A stretch of DNA of 64,000 nucleotides, from contig CAZWZL010000001.1 of the NCBI GenBank assembly GCA_964638515.1, positions 124,001 to 188,000 of the forward strand. The letters are read 5' to 3'. A program made the translations under genes and the position numbers. Source of the stretch: CAYPGJ01 sp964638515. Its GTDB lineage: Bacteria; Planctomycetota; Phycisphaerae; Phycisphaerales; UBA1924. Positions 1 through 8,668 of this stretch are shown piece by piece; position 1 is the stretch's first letter, and the number at the start of each line of letters is the position of its first letter. Below the pieces are notes generated by a model, which saw only the letters and a program-made list of their open reading frames with translations, had not been told where the DNA came from and did no database searches.

Positions 1-669
1 CTTCAGGATGAGTTGTTTGAAGAAGGCGCCGGGGGGAGAGGTGAGGAGGGAAAGTGCGGAGGCGCGACGGCCGTCGTTCAGGAGCGAGCGGGCGCTGGTG
101 CGTGCGTGGTCGGCCTGCTTGCGGAAGCAGTCGTGGGCGTCGAGGAAGGAGTCATGGCGGAGATCGCCTTGGAGACGCGCGAGCGCGGCGGAGGAGGGGT
201 TGATGAGATCGAGGCGGTCGTGGGGGTCGAGGCCGGTCCAGCGTGCGGCGTCCTTGCGGACGAGGCGGAGTCGCCACTCGGGCTGCCACGCGTGATGGAG
301 CCAGGCGCCTCGGAAGAAGACCTTGCGGTTGAGTTCGAAGGCGTGAATGGAGGGGTTGTCGGATTCGATGGCGGCGCGGATGGAGGCGGCGAGTGGGGGG
401 GTGAGCGATTCGTCGGCGTCGAGGGAGAGAATCCAGGGTTGGGAGCAGGCTTCGAGGGCGCGTTGCTTGGTGGCGACGTGGCCTTGCCATTCGACGTGCT
501 GCACGCGGGCGTTGGCGCGAGCGAGGAGATCGAGCGTGGTGTCGGTGGAGCCGGAGTCGAGGGCGATGATTTCCGTAGCGAGGGGCGCGACGGAGTCGAG
601 CGTGCGCGCGATGGTGGCGGAGCTGTTCTTGCAGACGATGGCGACGGAGAGTGGGAGTGGGCCGTTCAT
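1..669 (-). CDS. Glycosyltransferase family 2, WaaE/KdtX-like (3' end beyond window)
   Basis: This reads from an ATG at 669 to the left edge with no stop, giving 223 residues. The N-terminus has the GT2 beta-strand followed by a DSGSTD nucleotide-binding motif near residue 38. A DADE motif near residues 84-87 would coordinate the metal and sugar nucleotide. The order and spacing resemble the WaaE/KdtX branch of LPS-core-type glucosyltransferases, as do the two GT2 halves of the fused gene at 15123-17201. It lies 14 bases downstream of dnaN on the same strand and could be cotranscribed with it. Sugar and acceptor cannot be read from the sequence. The C-terminus is missing. Confidence 0.85.
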   Translation of the reverse strand, partial: MNGPLPLSVAIVCKNSSATIARTLDSVAPLATEIIALDSGSTDTTLDLLARANARVQHVEWQGHVATKQRALEACSQPWILSLDADESLTPPLAASIRAAIESDNPSIHAFELNRKVFFRGAWLHHAWQPEWRLRLVRKDAARWTGLDPHDRLDLINPSSAALARLQGDLRHDSFLDAHDCFRKQADHARTSARSLLNDGRRASALSLLTSPPGAFFKQLILK

Positions 670-683
670 CGGGCCGCGCGGCG

Positions 684-1835
684 TCACTGCAGATTGACGG
701 GCATAACGACGTAGAGGAAGTCGGGTCCGGCGCGCAGGAGGCCGGGCTTGTTGGGGGCTTTCATCTCGAAGGTGACGTCCTCATCGGCGATGACCTTGAG
801 GGCCTCGGTGATGAATCCGGGGTTGAAGCCGATGGTGATGGGCTCGCCGTTGTAGGAGGAGAGGGGGACCTTGATCTCGGCTTCGCCCATCTCGGGCGCG
901 CGGGAGGAAAGGTTGAGATTGTCGTTGTCGACGGCGAATCGCACGCCTCGGGACTCCTCGTTGGTGAGAAGCGCGGCGCGACGAACGCCGGACATCAGGA
1001 CCTCCCGGTTGAACGCGGCCTTCTTATCCTGGTCCTTGGGGATGACGTCCTCGTAGTTGGGGAAGGATCCCTCGACGAGGTTGGAGGCCAGGATGGCGCG
1101 GGTGGGATCGCCCTCTTCTCCGAAGGCGAAGATGATCTGGTTGTCGGCGAGCGCGACGCGGACCATCTGCTCGGGGTCTCGAATGAGCTTGAGCACGAGG
1201 TTGAGGGCCTTGGTGGGGATGATGCAGGCCGTGGGCTCTTTGGGGAGATCCGCGGCGCCGGAGAGGCTTGAGCGCGCGAGCGCGAGCCGACGGCCGTCGG
1301 TGGCGACCATCTCGAGCTTCTTGCCGTCGCGCTTCATGAGCACGCCGTTGAAGGCGTAACGCGAGAGTTCGCGGGCCGCGGCGAAGATGGTGCGGGAGAT
1401 GAGGTGTGCGTATTCGCCCGCGGGAAGGGTGAAGGCGCCCTTCGTGGAGGCGGGGAAGTCGGGGATCGGCGGGAAGTCTGCCGGGGGGAAGCCGAAGATC
1501 TTGAATCGCGCGTCGGCGCCTCGGATGACGCAGGAATCGGCGTCGGACTCGAGGGTGAGCGTGGCCTCGGATTCCTCGGCCTGTACGATGGCTCGGAGCT
1601 TGTCGGCGGGGATGAGCGCTTCGCCGGACTTTTGCACGTCCACGCGCGTGATGGTGAGGCGGAGGGACGCCTCGGCATCGGTTCCGGAGAGGGTGAGGGA
1701 GCCCGCGCCGCCGGCGGCCTTGGCTGCGGTGAGTTTGACGGCGGTGAGCTGTGGCCTGGGTGTGCGCGAGGCGACGACGGACGAGACGAGGTTGACGGCG
1801 TCGAGAAGGGCCGGGCGATCGCAGATGACTTTCAT
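684..1835 (-). CDS. dnaN: DNA polymerase III beta subunit (sliding clamp)
   Basis: This is a 383-residue protein of normal length for the bacterial sliding clamp, which forms a dimeric ring around DNA and tethers the polymerase. The N-terminus begins MKVICDRPALLDAV and the C-terminus ends LYVVMPVNLQ, matching the conserved end of the clamp where partner proteins bind. The three clamp domains are covered without a gap. dnaA and recF are not next to it; the neighbours are a glycosyltransferase downstream and divergent transketolase upstream. I see no DnaA-box cluster in the 286-base upstream gap, so this is not an obvious oriC arrangement. Confidence 0.96.
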   Translation of the reverse strand: MKVICDRPALLDAVNLVSSVVASRTPRPQLTAVKLTAAKAAGGAGSLTLSGTDAEASLRLTITRVDVQKSGEALIPADKLRAIVQAEESEATLTLESDADSCVIRGADARFKIFGFPPADFPPIPDFPASTKGAFTLPAGEYAHLISRTIFAAARELSRYAFNGVLMKRDGKKLEMVATDGRRLALARSSLSGAADLPKEPTACIIPTKALNLVLKLIRDPEQMVRVALADNQIIFAFGEEGDPTRAILASNLVEGSFPNYEDVIPKDQDKKAAFNREVLMSGVRRAALLTNEESRGVRFAVDNDNLNLSSRAPEMGEAEIKVPLSSYNGEPITIGFNPGFITEALKVIADEDVTFEMKAPNKPGLLRAGPDFLYVVMPVNLQ

Positions 1836-2121
1836 GAGGGGTCGAGCTCCGGGCGCAGCCCCGGGGCGGCGAAGCCGTCGCGAGCGCGCTCAAGGGGAAG
1901 TGTATCAGGGCGTCTCGGCAACGATATGCGGTGGGTTGTTTGGTGTTTGAATGGTGTTTGGTCTGGCCCGAAGTTTGCTTTGCGGGATTGCGGGGGGTCC
2001 GATACGCTTGGGGTGGTTCGGTGTGGACCCGGGCCCTGCGGAGGGCTGCCGGGCGTTGTGTTGTTGAGAACGCTATTCCCTCGCGCGGACGAGAGTGCGA
2101 CGCGGGGTTTGGAGGCTCCCC
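1836..2121. other. Divergent intergenic region between dnaN and tkt
   Basis: This 286-base non-coding gap must hold promoters for both dnaN (leftward) and tkt (rightward). A short imperfect repeat of TGGTGTTTG lies near 1940-1960. The only clear translation signal is GGAGG at 2111-2115, seven bases before the tkt ATG. I found no TTATCCACA-type boxes, terminator hairpin or convincing -35/-10 pair. Confidence 0.5.
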
Positions 2122-4095
2122 ATGTCATTTGAAGCCGCGGTGCACGCCCAGGCGATCGAGCTGGATCAACTCTCCTTGGACATGTGCGCGGTTGCCGGGA
2201 GCGGCCACCCTTCGACGGCGATGTCGCTGGGGCATCTGGTCACGGTGCTGATGTTTCACACGATGCGTTGGAGCCCGGACCAGCCGGATTACCCGACGTC
2301 CGACCGCCTGGTGCTGTCGGAAGGCCACGCGTGCCCGATCGTGTACGCGGCCTGCGCGAAGCTCGGCGTAAAGATCGGGAAGGATCCTGCGGCGCGGCGG
2401 GCGATGACGGTGGATGATCTGTACACGCTTCGCGCGATGGACTCCGTGGTGGACGGGCATCCCAACCCCATGGAGGGGTTCCCGTTCTTTGACGCGGCCA
2501 CCGGATCGCTCGGTCAGGGGTTGAGCGTGGCGGCGGGCGTGGCTGAGGCGGCGCGGCTCGATGGGACGGATCGGCGGGTGTACTGCATCGTCGGAGACGG
2601 TGAGGCGCGCGAGGGCCAGATCACCGAGGCGCTCGACTACATCGTCGACCGCAAGCTTTCGAGGGTGCTCACGATCTTCAACTGCAACGGCTACGGCCAG
2701 ACCGACCGGGTGAGCCAGCAACAGTCTTCCGAGCGCCTGGCTGCGCGGCTCACGGCCATGGGATTTGAGACGCGCGTGGTCGACGGTCACAGCCCCGAGG
2801 CGATCAAAAAGGCCTTTGATGAGTTCGTGGCGCTGCCGGACGCCGCGGACAAGCCGATGGCCGTTGTGGCCAAAACGGTGAAGGGTTGGGGCAGCACGGT
2901 GATGCAGGGCAACGGATGGCACGGGAAGCCCGCGACGGGGGACGGGCTTGCGAAGGCTAAAGCCGAGCTGGATCAGAAGCGAGTGGAGCTGACGAGCAGC
3001 CTGGTGAGCACGGACTCGTTCACGATCCGTCCGCCGGAGCAGGCCGCGGCCCGCACGGAAATGCTTGGCGAACTCCCCCCGTTTACGGAGACGATGAAGC
3101 GGTATGACATGGAGTCGGTCGTGCATTCGGGTCGATTGGCGACGCGCAAGGCGTACGGCGTGGCGCTGCGAGCGCTCGGGCACGTGAACTCTCGCGTGGT
3201 GACGCTGGACGCGGACGTGTCGAACTCCACGTTTGCGGAGACATTCCGCAAGGACGGGACGTTGGCGCCGAGGTTCATGGAGTGCAAGATCGCCGAGCAG
3301 AACATGATCTCGGTGGCGGCCGGGTTGGCGGCGGCGGGCAAGATCCCGTTCTGCTCGACGTTCGCCAAGTTCGTGACGCGGGCGTACGACCAGATCGAGA
3401 TGGCGATGAATTCCGGCGCGAACATCAAGATCATCGGCTCGCACGCGGGGATTTCGCTGGCCGCGGACGGCCCGAGCCAGATGTCATTGCCGGACGTGGC
3501 CTGGTTCCGCTCGCTCTCGACGGTGAAGGACCATCGGGGGAATCCGGGGTGCTACGTGCTGCAGCCTTCGGACGCGTACGCGGCGTACGCGCTGACGGAG
3601 GCCATGGCCGAGCACGAGGGCCTCTGCTACATGCGGACGCTTCGTCCCGAGACGGAGTTCCTGTACAGCGACGACACGGTGTTCAATCTCGGGGGCTTCG
3701 AGGTGCTGAACGAGGGACGAGACATCCTGCTTGTCGCGGCGGGGTACATGGTGCACGAGGCGAACAAGGCGCTGGAAGCGCTGGATCGCGCGGGCGTTTC
3801 TGCGACGCTGGTGGACCTCTACTCATTGCCGTTCGACGGAGATTCGCTGCTGGATCTGGCGAACGCCAACGGCGGGTATGTGGTGACGATCGAGGACAAC
3901 TACGGCGCCGCGATGGGCTCGGCTGTGGCGGATGCATTGACGGAGGCGGGAGACGCGTTCACGCTCAAGCAGATGTACGTGAAGCGGATTCCCAAGAGCG
4001 CTCGCGAGCCGGAAGAGGTGTTGAGCATGTGCGGGCTGTCGTCCAGGCACATCGCCGAGGCGGCCATGGCGATGCTGCAGGTGGGCGCGGTGTGA
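2122..4095 (+). CDS. tkt: Transketolase
   Basis: A 657-residue thiamine-diphosphate enzyme of the pentose phosphate pathway. It transfers two-carbon units between ketose and aldose phosphates and feeds ribose and erythrose phosphate synthesis. The N-terminal half has the SGHPS-type substrate loop and a GDGEAREGQ-type thiamine and metal site. The second half has the pyrimidine-binding domain with the conserved Glu in CKIAEQNM, followed by the C-terminal transketolase domain. I chose the ATG at 2122 because GGAGG sits seven bases upstream; an in-frame start at 2095 lacks such a site and adds nine unconserved residues. It is apparently monocistronic. Confidence 0.95.
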   Translation: MSFEAAVHAQAIELDQLSLDMCAVAGSGHPSTAMSLGHLVTVLMFHTMRWSPDQPDYPTSDRLVLSEGHACPIVYAACAKLGVKIGKDPAARRAMTVDDLYTLRAMDSVVDGHPNPMEGFPFFDAATGSLGQGLSVAAGVAEAARLDGTDRRVYCIVGDGEAREGQITEALDYIVDRKLSRVLTIFNCNGYGQTDRVSQQQSSERLAARLTAMGFETRVVDGHSPEAIKKAFDEFVALPDAADKPMAVVAKTVKGWGSTVMQGNGWHGKPATGDGLAKAKAELDQKRVELTSSLVSTDSFTIRPPEQAAARTEMLGELPPFTETMKRYDMESVVHSGRLATRKAYGVALRALGHVNSRVVTLDADVSNSTFAETFRKDGTLAPRFMECKIAEQNMISVAAGLAAAGKIPFCSTFAKFVTRAYDQIEMAMNSGANIKIIGSHAGISLAADGPSQMSLPDVAWFRSLSTVKDHRGNPGCYVLQPSDAYAAYALTEAMAEHEGLCYMRTLRPETEFLYSDDTVFNLGGFEVLNEGRDILLVAAGYMVHEANKALEALDRAGVSATLVDLYSLPFDGDSLLDLANANGGYVVTIEDNYGAAMGSAVADALTEAGDAFTLKQMYVKRIPKSAREPEEVLSMCGLSSRHIAEAAMAMLQVGAV

Positions 4096-4180
4096 CGCGG
4101 CGGGCTCGGCGGGTGCGGATTTTTGTTGCTTCGCGGGCCCGAGCGCGGGTACATTGATCCCTCGAAAGAGAGGGTGTGAC

Positions 4181-5230
4181 ATGCGCCTGGGATCAGCAGT
4201 GGTGACGCTGGCGGCTCTGCCGGTCGGCGTTGGTGTTGCGAGCGCGCGGCAGTCGATCGAGCCGCCGTTCGATGCGTCGTACAGCCTTGTCGACCTCGGG
4301 CCCGTTCCCGGCGTGCCGACGCCGTACGGCGGCCTCATGCTGCTGCCGGGTGACCCGTACACACTGCTCATCGGTGGGGCGGCGAATACCGCGGAGGGGA
4401 TGATCTACTCGATCGGGGTCGAGCGGAATTGCGGGGTCATCACGGGGTTTGTGGGCGAGGCGATCGTTTTCTCCGAGGGCGCCTTCAACGACGGCGGGCT
4501 GACGTTTCATGCGTCCGGGGTGATGTTCATGATGCAGTTCCCCATTAACGGGTTTGCGCAGTTCCGCCCCGGCAGCACGACCATCGACAAGCTCATCGAT
4601 CTCACGCCGTTGGGGATCACGTCGAGCGTAGGCGCGTGCCAGATCGTGCCGGCGGCGTATCCGGGGGCGGGCCGATTCAAGATCGCGTCATACAGCGGCA
4701 GCGCCTGGTATGACGTGACGCTGGCGCCGGATGGCGCCGGTCTGTTCGACGTCGTGAGCGTGGGACCGCCGATTCAATTGAGCGGGGGACCGGAGGGGAT
4801 CGTGTACGTTCCGGCGGGCTCGCCGCAGTTTCCGAACGCGAGCATTCTCGTGTCGGAATGGAGTGCGGGCCAGGTGCAGGCGTATGAGATCGATGCCAAT
4901 GGCGATCCGGATCCCTTGTCGGCGCGGCTGTTCATCTCGAACCTGTCGGGCGCGGAGGGCGCTCACGTCGATCCGCTGTCGGGCGATTTTCTGTTCTCCA
5001 CGTTTGGGGGCGGAGACCATGTCGTGGTGGTGCGCGGGTTTACGCTGCCTTGCCCGGGCGACGGCAACGGCGACCAGCGGGTGGACTTCATCGACCTGAA
5101 TCTGGTGCTTGGGTTCTTCGGAACGAGCGGGACGAACGTCCCGGGAGACGTGAACAACGACTGCGTTGTCGACTTTCTCGACCTGAACCTGGTGCTGAGC
5201 GAATTCGGAGCGGTTTGCACCGGGGTCTGA
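4181..5230 (+). CDS. Secreted protein with C-terminal dockerin-like repeat pair
   Basis: A 349-residue exported protein. Residues 1-23 form a signal peptide with a basic start, a hydrophobic core and ASA-type cleavage. The central region is beta-rich with short repeating blades (for example around GGPEGIVYV and ASILVSEW) and looks propeller-like, though I cannot name a family. The last 60 residues hold two EF-hand-like calcium loops, GDGNGDQRVD and GDVNNDCVVD, each followed by a DLNLVL helix. This is the dockerin-like tail common in planctomycete exported proteins. The ATG at 4181 follows GAGAGGG; an upstream TTG at 4154 is less likely. A second dockerin-tailed protein lies at the right edge. 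Confidence 0.8.
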   Translation: MRLGSAVVTLAALPVGVGVASARQSIEPPFDASYSLVDLGPVPGVPTPYGGLMLLPGDPYTLLIGGAANTAEGMIYSIGVERNCGVITGFVGEAIVFSEGAFNDGGLTFHASGVMFMMQFPINGFAQFRPGSTTIDKLIDLTPLGITSSVGACQIVPAAYPGAGRFKIASYSGSAWYDVTLAPDGAGLFDVVSVGPPIQLSGGPEGIVYVPAGSPQFPNASILVSEWSAGQVQAYEIDANGDPDPLSARLFISNLSGAEGAHVDPLSGDFLFSTFGGGDHVVVVRGFTLPCPGDGNGDQRVDFIDLNLVLGFFGTSGTNVPGDVNNDCVVDFLDLNLVLSEFGAVCTGV

Positions 5231-5301
5231 ACGGCTCGGCGAACGGGCATGCGGGCCCGACAAGCCACGATTACGGCGCAGGCCCGTGGTGAGGAATCGC
5301 C

Positions 5302-6330
5302 TCAGGCGGCGTTGGTCGCGCGAAAGACCCAGAGCACCGCGATGGTGATCACGACGAACAGCGCCGCGCTGACTTGGAACGCCCGATCGCGTGTGGCGAG
5401 TTCGGTGGGGTCGTCGTATTCGCCCCGTTCAACCATGACGATGGCCCGGAGAAGGCAGTACGTGACGGGGATGATGGTGAGCCAGAGGAGATTGAAGCCT
5501 TTGAGGTAGTCCTCGGCTTTGGTCTGGATGTAGGCCGCGTACCCCATGAGCGTGGCGACGCCGGTGACGACCACGGCCATCTGGAGAAGGGTGTCGGTGT
5601 ACGCGGCGTGCACGGGGCGATGCAGCGCGGCCGCGGAGAGGTCCACGCTGCCGGGGGTCGGCGCGAGCGTTCGGCGTTCGCCGAGACGCTTGCCGAATGA
5701 CAGGAACATGGCGAGAAAGAGCGTGACATTGAGCAGCCAGACCGACGGCATGATGCCCACGGCCCAGCACCCGGCCATGACGCGGAGCACGAATCCCAGT
5801 GAGAGGCTCATCACGTCCGCGATGATCAGGTGCTTGGTCAGCGCGCTGTAGAGGGCGACGTTTCCGGCGTACAGCCCGAGCGCCGCGAGCACCCACGGAC
5901 GGGGGCTTACCACTTCCGCTCCGGGCGGGTCCGCGGGGAGCAGCAGGACACCCGCCAGGGCGACGGTGAGCAGCGCCGCCGCCAAGGCCCACGCGCGCGA
6001 CACGGAGACTGCGCCGGAGGCGATCGGTCGATTCCGCTTGCGCGGGTGCCGACGGTCAGCCTCGCGATCAAAGATGTCGTTGATGATGTAGCACGCGCTC
6101 GAGGTCACACCGAAGAGCGCGGCCGTGATCATGGCGGGCCAGAACACGCTCTCGACCGACCGCCCCGTGAGCGCCATGTCGCGCAGGCCGTAGAAGGGGC
6201 CGATGAGCACGAACGCGCTCTTGAGCCATTGCTTGGGGCGCGCCAGCCGAAGCAAGGGGATGAGCAGCCGGCCGGACGGGGGCGTGCGGGCCGCCGGCGA
6301 TTCGTGATCGGGGGTGGATTGGCTCGTCAC
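5302..6330 (-). CDS. UbiA-family prenyltransferase, decaprenyl-phosphate phosphoribosyltransferase-like
   Basis: A 342-residue polytopic membrane protein. RPKQW at 31-35 and the aspartate motif ND-x2-D-x3-D followed by HPRKRNRPIASG (residues 84-106) are hallmarks of the branch that moves 5-phosphoribose from PRPP onto a polyprenyl phosphate, as in mycobacterial DPPR synthase. Those enzymes start the lipid-linked arabinose or ribose donor pathway. About eight further membrane segments follow. The GTG at 6330 overlaps the stop of the upstream methyltransferase (GTGA) and has a GAGAGG site, so I prefer it to an upstream in-frame start inside that gene. It is convergent with the dockerin-type gene. 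The substrate is inferred; other UbiA substrates are possible. Confidence 0.8.
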   Translation of the reverse strand: MTSQSTPDHESPAARTPPSGRLLIPLLRLARPKQWLKSAFVLIGPFYGLRDMALTGRSVESVFWPAMITAALFGVTSSACYIINDIFDREADRRHPRKRNRPIASGAVSVSRAWALAAALLTVALAGVLLLPADPPGAEVVSPRPWVLAALGLYAGNVALYSALTKHLIIADVMSLSLGFVLRVMAGCWAVGIMPSVWLLNVTLFLAMFLSFGKRLGERRTLAPTPGSVDLSAAALHRPVHAAYTDTLLQMAVVVTGVATLMGYAAYIQTKAEDYLKGFNLLWLTIIPVTYCLLRAIVMVERGEYDDPTELATRDRAFQVSAALFVVITIAVLWVFRATNAA

Positions 6331-6977
6331 GACGCCTCTCCGTGCGGCGTTGGTCCGGGCTTGGCCGCGACGGCGAGATACTGGAGCCGTCTCCCAAAGA
6401 GTGCATTCACGACGGGTGGATACAGATTCATGGTTAGGCGTTCCTCGACCATTCGCAGGTCTCTGCTGGAGAGCCAATCACGCCATTGAGCCGGGGTGTT
6501 GTACCTGAACAGGCACGGAACGCCATATGGGGCGTTCGCGGCCCAGTCGATCAGCGAGATGCGTTGCTGGGCGAGCAGGCCTTGCCGCGCGTGGTCCTTG
6601 ATGATGATGAATCGCCTTGAGATCCGGGCGGCCTCGTCGAGCAGGCGGTGCGGGTCGGGCTCGTGGTGGAGGACGTCCGCCATGATGACCGCGTCAAAGG
6701 CGTTGTCGGCGAAGGGCGCGGTTCGACCGTCATAGGCCGTGACGGGGATGGCCTCGCCGTCCCTGCGGACTCGTTCGAGCCCTTCGACGACGAGATTCCG
6801 CTCGGGAGCCGCGTCCATCAGCGCGCGGCCGAGCGTTCCGAAGCCGCACCCGATATCGAGCACGCGGGCGTTCTGTGGGAGATGGGGAAGCAGAGCGGAA
6901 ACGAGCGCGCGCGTCCTCGACTCGTAGATCGGTCGGTGAAGGGAGCGCATGATTTGCTGCAAGGGCCCGGCCGGCAC
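6327..6977 (-). CDS. Class I SAM-dependent methyltransferase (type 11)
   Basis: A 216-residue methyltransferase. The SAM-binding loop LDIGCGFGTLG lies near residues 40-50, followed by a Rossmann core with the FDAVIMADVLHH segment typical of small-molecule methyltransferases. Its stop overlaps the start of the UbiA-type lipid-pentose synthase, so the two products are probably made together and may act on the same lipid or glycan. The GTG at 6977 is chosen because a TATCAT box lies six bases upstream. An internal ATG at 6950 is the alternative; neither has a Shine-Dalgarno sequence. The substrate is unknown. Confidence 0.85.
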   Translation of the reverse strand: MPAGPLQQIMRSLHRPIYESRTRALVSALLPHLPQNARVLDIGCGFGTLGRALMDAAPERNLVVEGLERVRRDGEAIPVTAYDGRTAPFADNAFDAVIMADVLHHEPDPHRLLDEAARISRRFIIIKDHARQGLLAQQRISLIDWAANAPYGVPCLFRYNTPAQWRDWLSSRDLRMVEERLTMNLYPPVVNALFGRRLQYLAVAAKPGPTPHGEAS

Positions 6978-6983
6978 GGCCCG

Positions 6984-6989
6984 ATGATA
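6984..6989 (-). promoter_or_regulatory. Candidate -10 box (TATCAT) of a near-leaderless transcript
   Basis: TATCAT matches the -10 consensus at five of six positions and ends six bases before the GTG of the methyltransferase gene. No ribosome-binding site lies between them. No good -35 is visible. Similar spacing recurs in front of queC, holB and metG. Confidence 0.35.
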
Positions 6990-7039
6990 TCGTGCGCCGC
7001 GAGCCTCTCATTGAGCGCCGAGGCCCAAATGGAGCGAGC

Positions 7040-8668
7040 ATGTCGGGTTCGACCGGTGATCGCGGCTCAGATGGAGGGGGCGGGCCGGTCGTGGCGACTG
7101 TGGGCTCTGCCAAACGCCTGCGCGAGTTCGTGCCGGGCGCGCTGCTCTGCGGCCTTGTGCTGGCCATGGCCCTTCCAGTGATCTTGGGCGGCAGGGTGGG
7201 CACGAGCGAATCCGGGGATGAACTGCATTATCACGTGCCGGTGATCCGAGAGTTTGCCACCAGCTGGCCCGACGTCGATCTGCGTCGGTACAACTCGGCC
7301 ACGACGCCCGGCTATCACCTGATGATGGCGTGGGTTTGGACAGCGAGCGGGGAGCCGTCCCGTCCGACGCCGCGCGTCTCCATGCAGGCGGGCCCAGGAG
7401 GCTGGCCGCCCGAGGTACGACTGACCGAATCGGAGCGCGATGCGTTCCGGGCGTTCCAGCGTGAGCTTCTTCCATTGCGGCTGCTGAATCTGTCGTTCGG
7501 GCTCGCGGCCGTGCTCGTGGTGTGGGTCGGCGCGCGCCGGTTTGTCGGTGCTTTGGCGGCGGCCGTGCTCGCTTCGCCGTTCGTGCTGAGCCCGTACATC
7601 ACGAGCTCGTCGATCTGGCTGACCACCGACAACGCGGCCTGGGCGTGTGTGCTCGGCGCGCTGGCGTTGGCGTGCGGCGCTCGTCCCGGCGTTGGGAGCA
7701 CGATGGGCGCGGGAGCATTGGCAAGCTTGGCGGTGCTGATGCGTCAGATTCACGTGTGGGTGGCGGGCCCCATCGGGCTCGCGGGCGCGCTGGCCAGCCC
7801 GCTCGCGCTGCTCGCGCCTCGGGTGTGCCGGCCCACGACGAGGAACGCGCGAGGATCGTGGACGATGTTGGCGGTCGCGTTGGTCGCGGCGATGACGCCG
7901 ATGCTGATCGTTGGGGGCTTCATGTGGCTGTGGGGGGGGCTCACGCCCGAGGCGCCACGGATTCGCTCGATTCACGGCGGCGGGATCAACCCGGCGGCGC
8001 CCGCGTTCGGGCTCAGCGTGCTCGCGTGCTATAGCGTGTTTTTCCTGCCGATGATCCTGCGTCGACAGGGCGGCGTTCGACTCCTCGGCCCGGGCGTGTG
8101 GCTCGCCTTGCTGCTCGGCGTCGGATTCGCGGTGATCGCGTCGACGTCGACTCAGGCGCCGACGTTCGAGAATCCACCGCTGCGAGGGTACGGCTGGTTG
8201 TGGGCGGTGTCGGGGAAGCTGCCCACGGTCGGCGAGCGATCGCTGCTCTTTCTAGCGCTGGCGCCGTGCGGAGCCGCGTCGCTGGTGGTGCTCTGGCGGG
8301 CTGCGAGAGCCAATGGCCGCGCGCCTCAGGCGTTCACGCTGCTGGTGGGCATGTTGGCGTGGCTGTGCGCGCAGACGGCCAACCCGGCCGCGTGGCAGCG
8401 ATACTTCGACCCGTTGCTGCTGGCCTCGCTCGCGTGGCTCACCGCGATGGGCATGACCGGGCTGCCGGTCGGTCGATCGTTCCTCGATCGTGCGGCTCGC
8501 TTCGCGCCGCTGGCGCTTGCGACGGGCATGCTCGCGCTGACGGCGCGATCGATCATCCCTGATCTGCGTCGCAACACGCTGCCGTTCGACGGCGGCGCGC
8601 CGGGCGTGACTGAGCCGAGCGAGGGCGCGGATCAGCGCGAGATGACCGGCGCTCGGCCGACCGAGTAG
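7040..8668 (+). CDS. Polytopic GT-C-type membrane glycosyltransferase, ALG10-like
   Basis: A 542-residue integral membrane protein with roughly ten hydrophobic segments. The first extracytoplasmic loop has GDELHYHVPV followed about 20 residues later by a TTPGYH motif. That pair, an acidic DE near the first membrane exit and a T-x-PG-[LY] motif, resembles the DIE2/ALG10 glucosyltransferases that use lipid-phosphate sugars. This points to an enzyme transferring from a polyprenyl-phosphate sugar outside the cytoplasm. The ATG at 7040 is preceded by GGAG with good spacing; an upstream start at 6992 would add 16 unhydrophobic residues. Its 3' end overlaps the convergent ugd gene by 37 bases. Donor and acceptor are unknown. 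Confidence 0.65.
   Translation: MSGSTGDRGSDGGGGPVVATVGSAKRLREFVPGALLCGLVLAMALPVILGGRVGTSESGDELHYHVPVIREFATSWPDVDLRRYNSATTPGYHLMMAWVWTASGEPSRPTPRVSMQAGPGGWPPEVRLTESERDAFRAFQRELLPLRLLNLSFGLAAVLVVWVGARRFVGALAAAVLASPFVLSPYITSSSIWLTTDNAAWACVLGALALACGARPGVGSTMGAGALASLAVLMRQIHVWVAGPIGLAGALASPLALLAPRVCRPTTRNARGSWTMLAVALVAAMTPMLIVGGFMWLWGGLTPEAPRIRSIHGGGINPAAPAFGLSVLACYSVFFLPMILRRQGGVRLLGPGVWLALLLGVGFAVIASTSTQAPTFENPPLRGYGWLWAVSGKLPTVGERSLLFLALAPCGAASLVVLWRAARANGRAPQAFTLLVGMLAWLCAQTANPAAWQRYFDPLLLASLAWLTAMGMTGLPVGRSFLDRAARFAPLALATGMLALTARSIIPDLRRNTLPFDGGAPGVTEPSEGADQREMTGARPTE

Noticed and set aside
1836..2121. Replication origin next to dnaN
   Set aside because: No DnaA-type boxes or AT-rich unwinding region are seen; dnaA, recF and gyrB are absent nearby.
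4096..4180. Terminator after transketolase
   Set aside because: A GGGCTCGG...CCCGAGC repeat exists, but the T-run lies inside the loop rather than after the stem.
8632..8668. Frameshift or misassembly where the membrane glycosyltransferase and ugd overlap
   Set aside because: Both C-termini look natural and the 37-base overlap is convergent, so a simple tail-to-tail overlap explains it.
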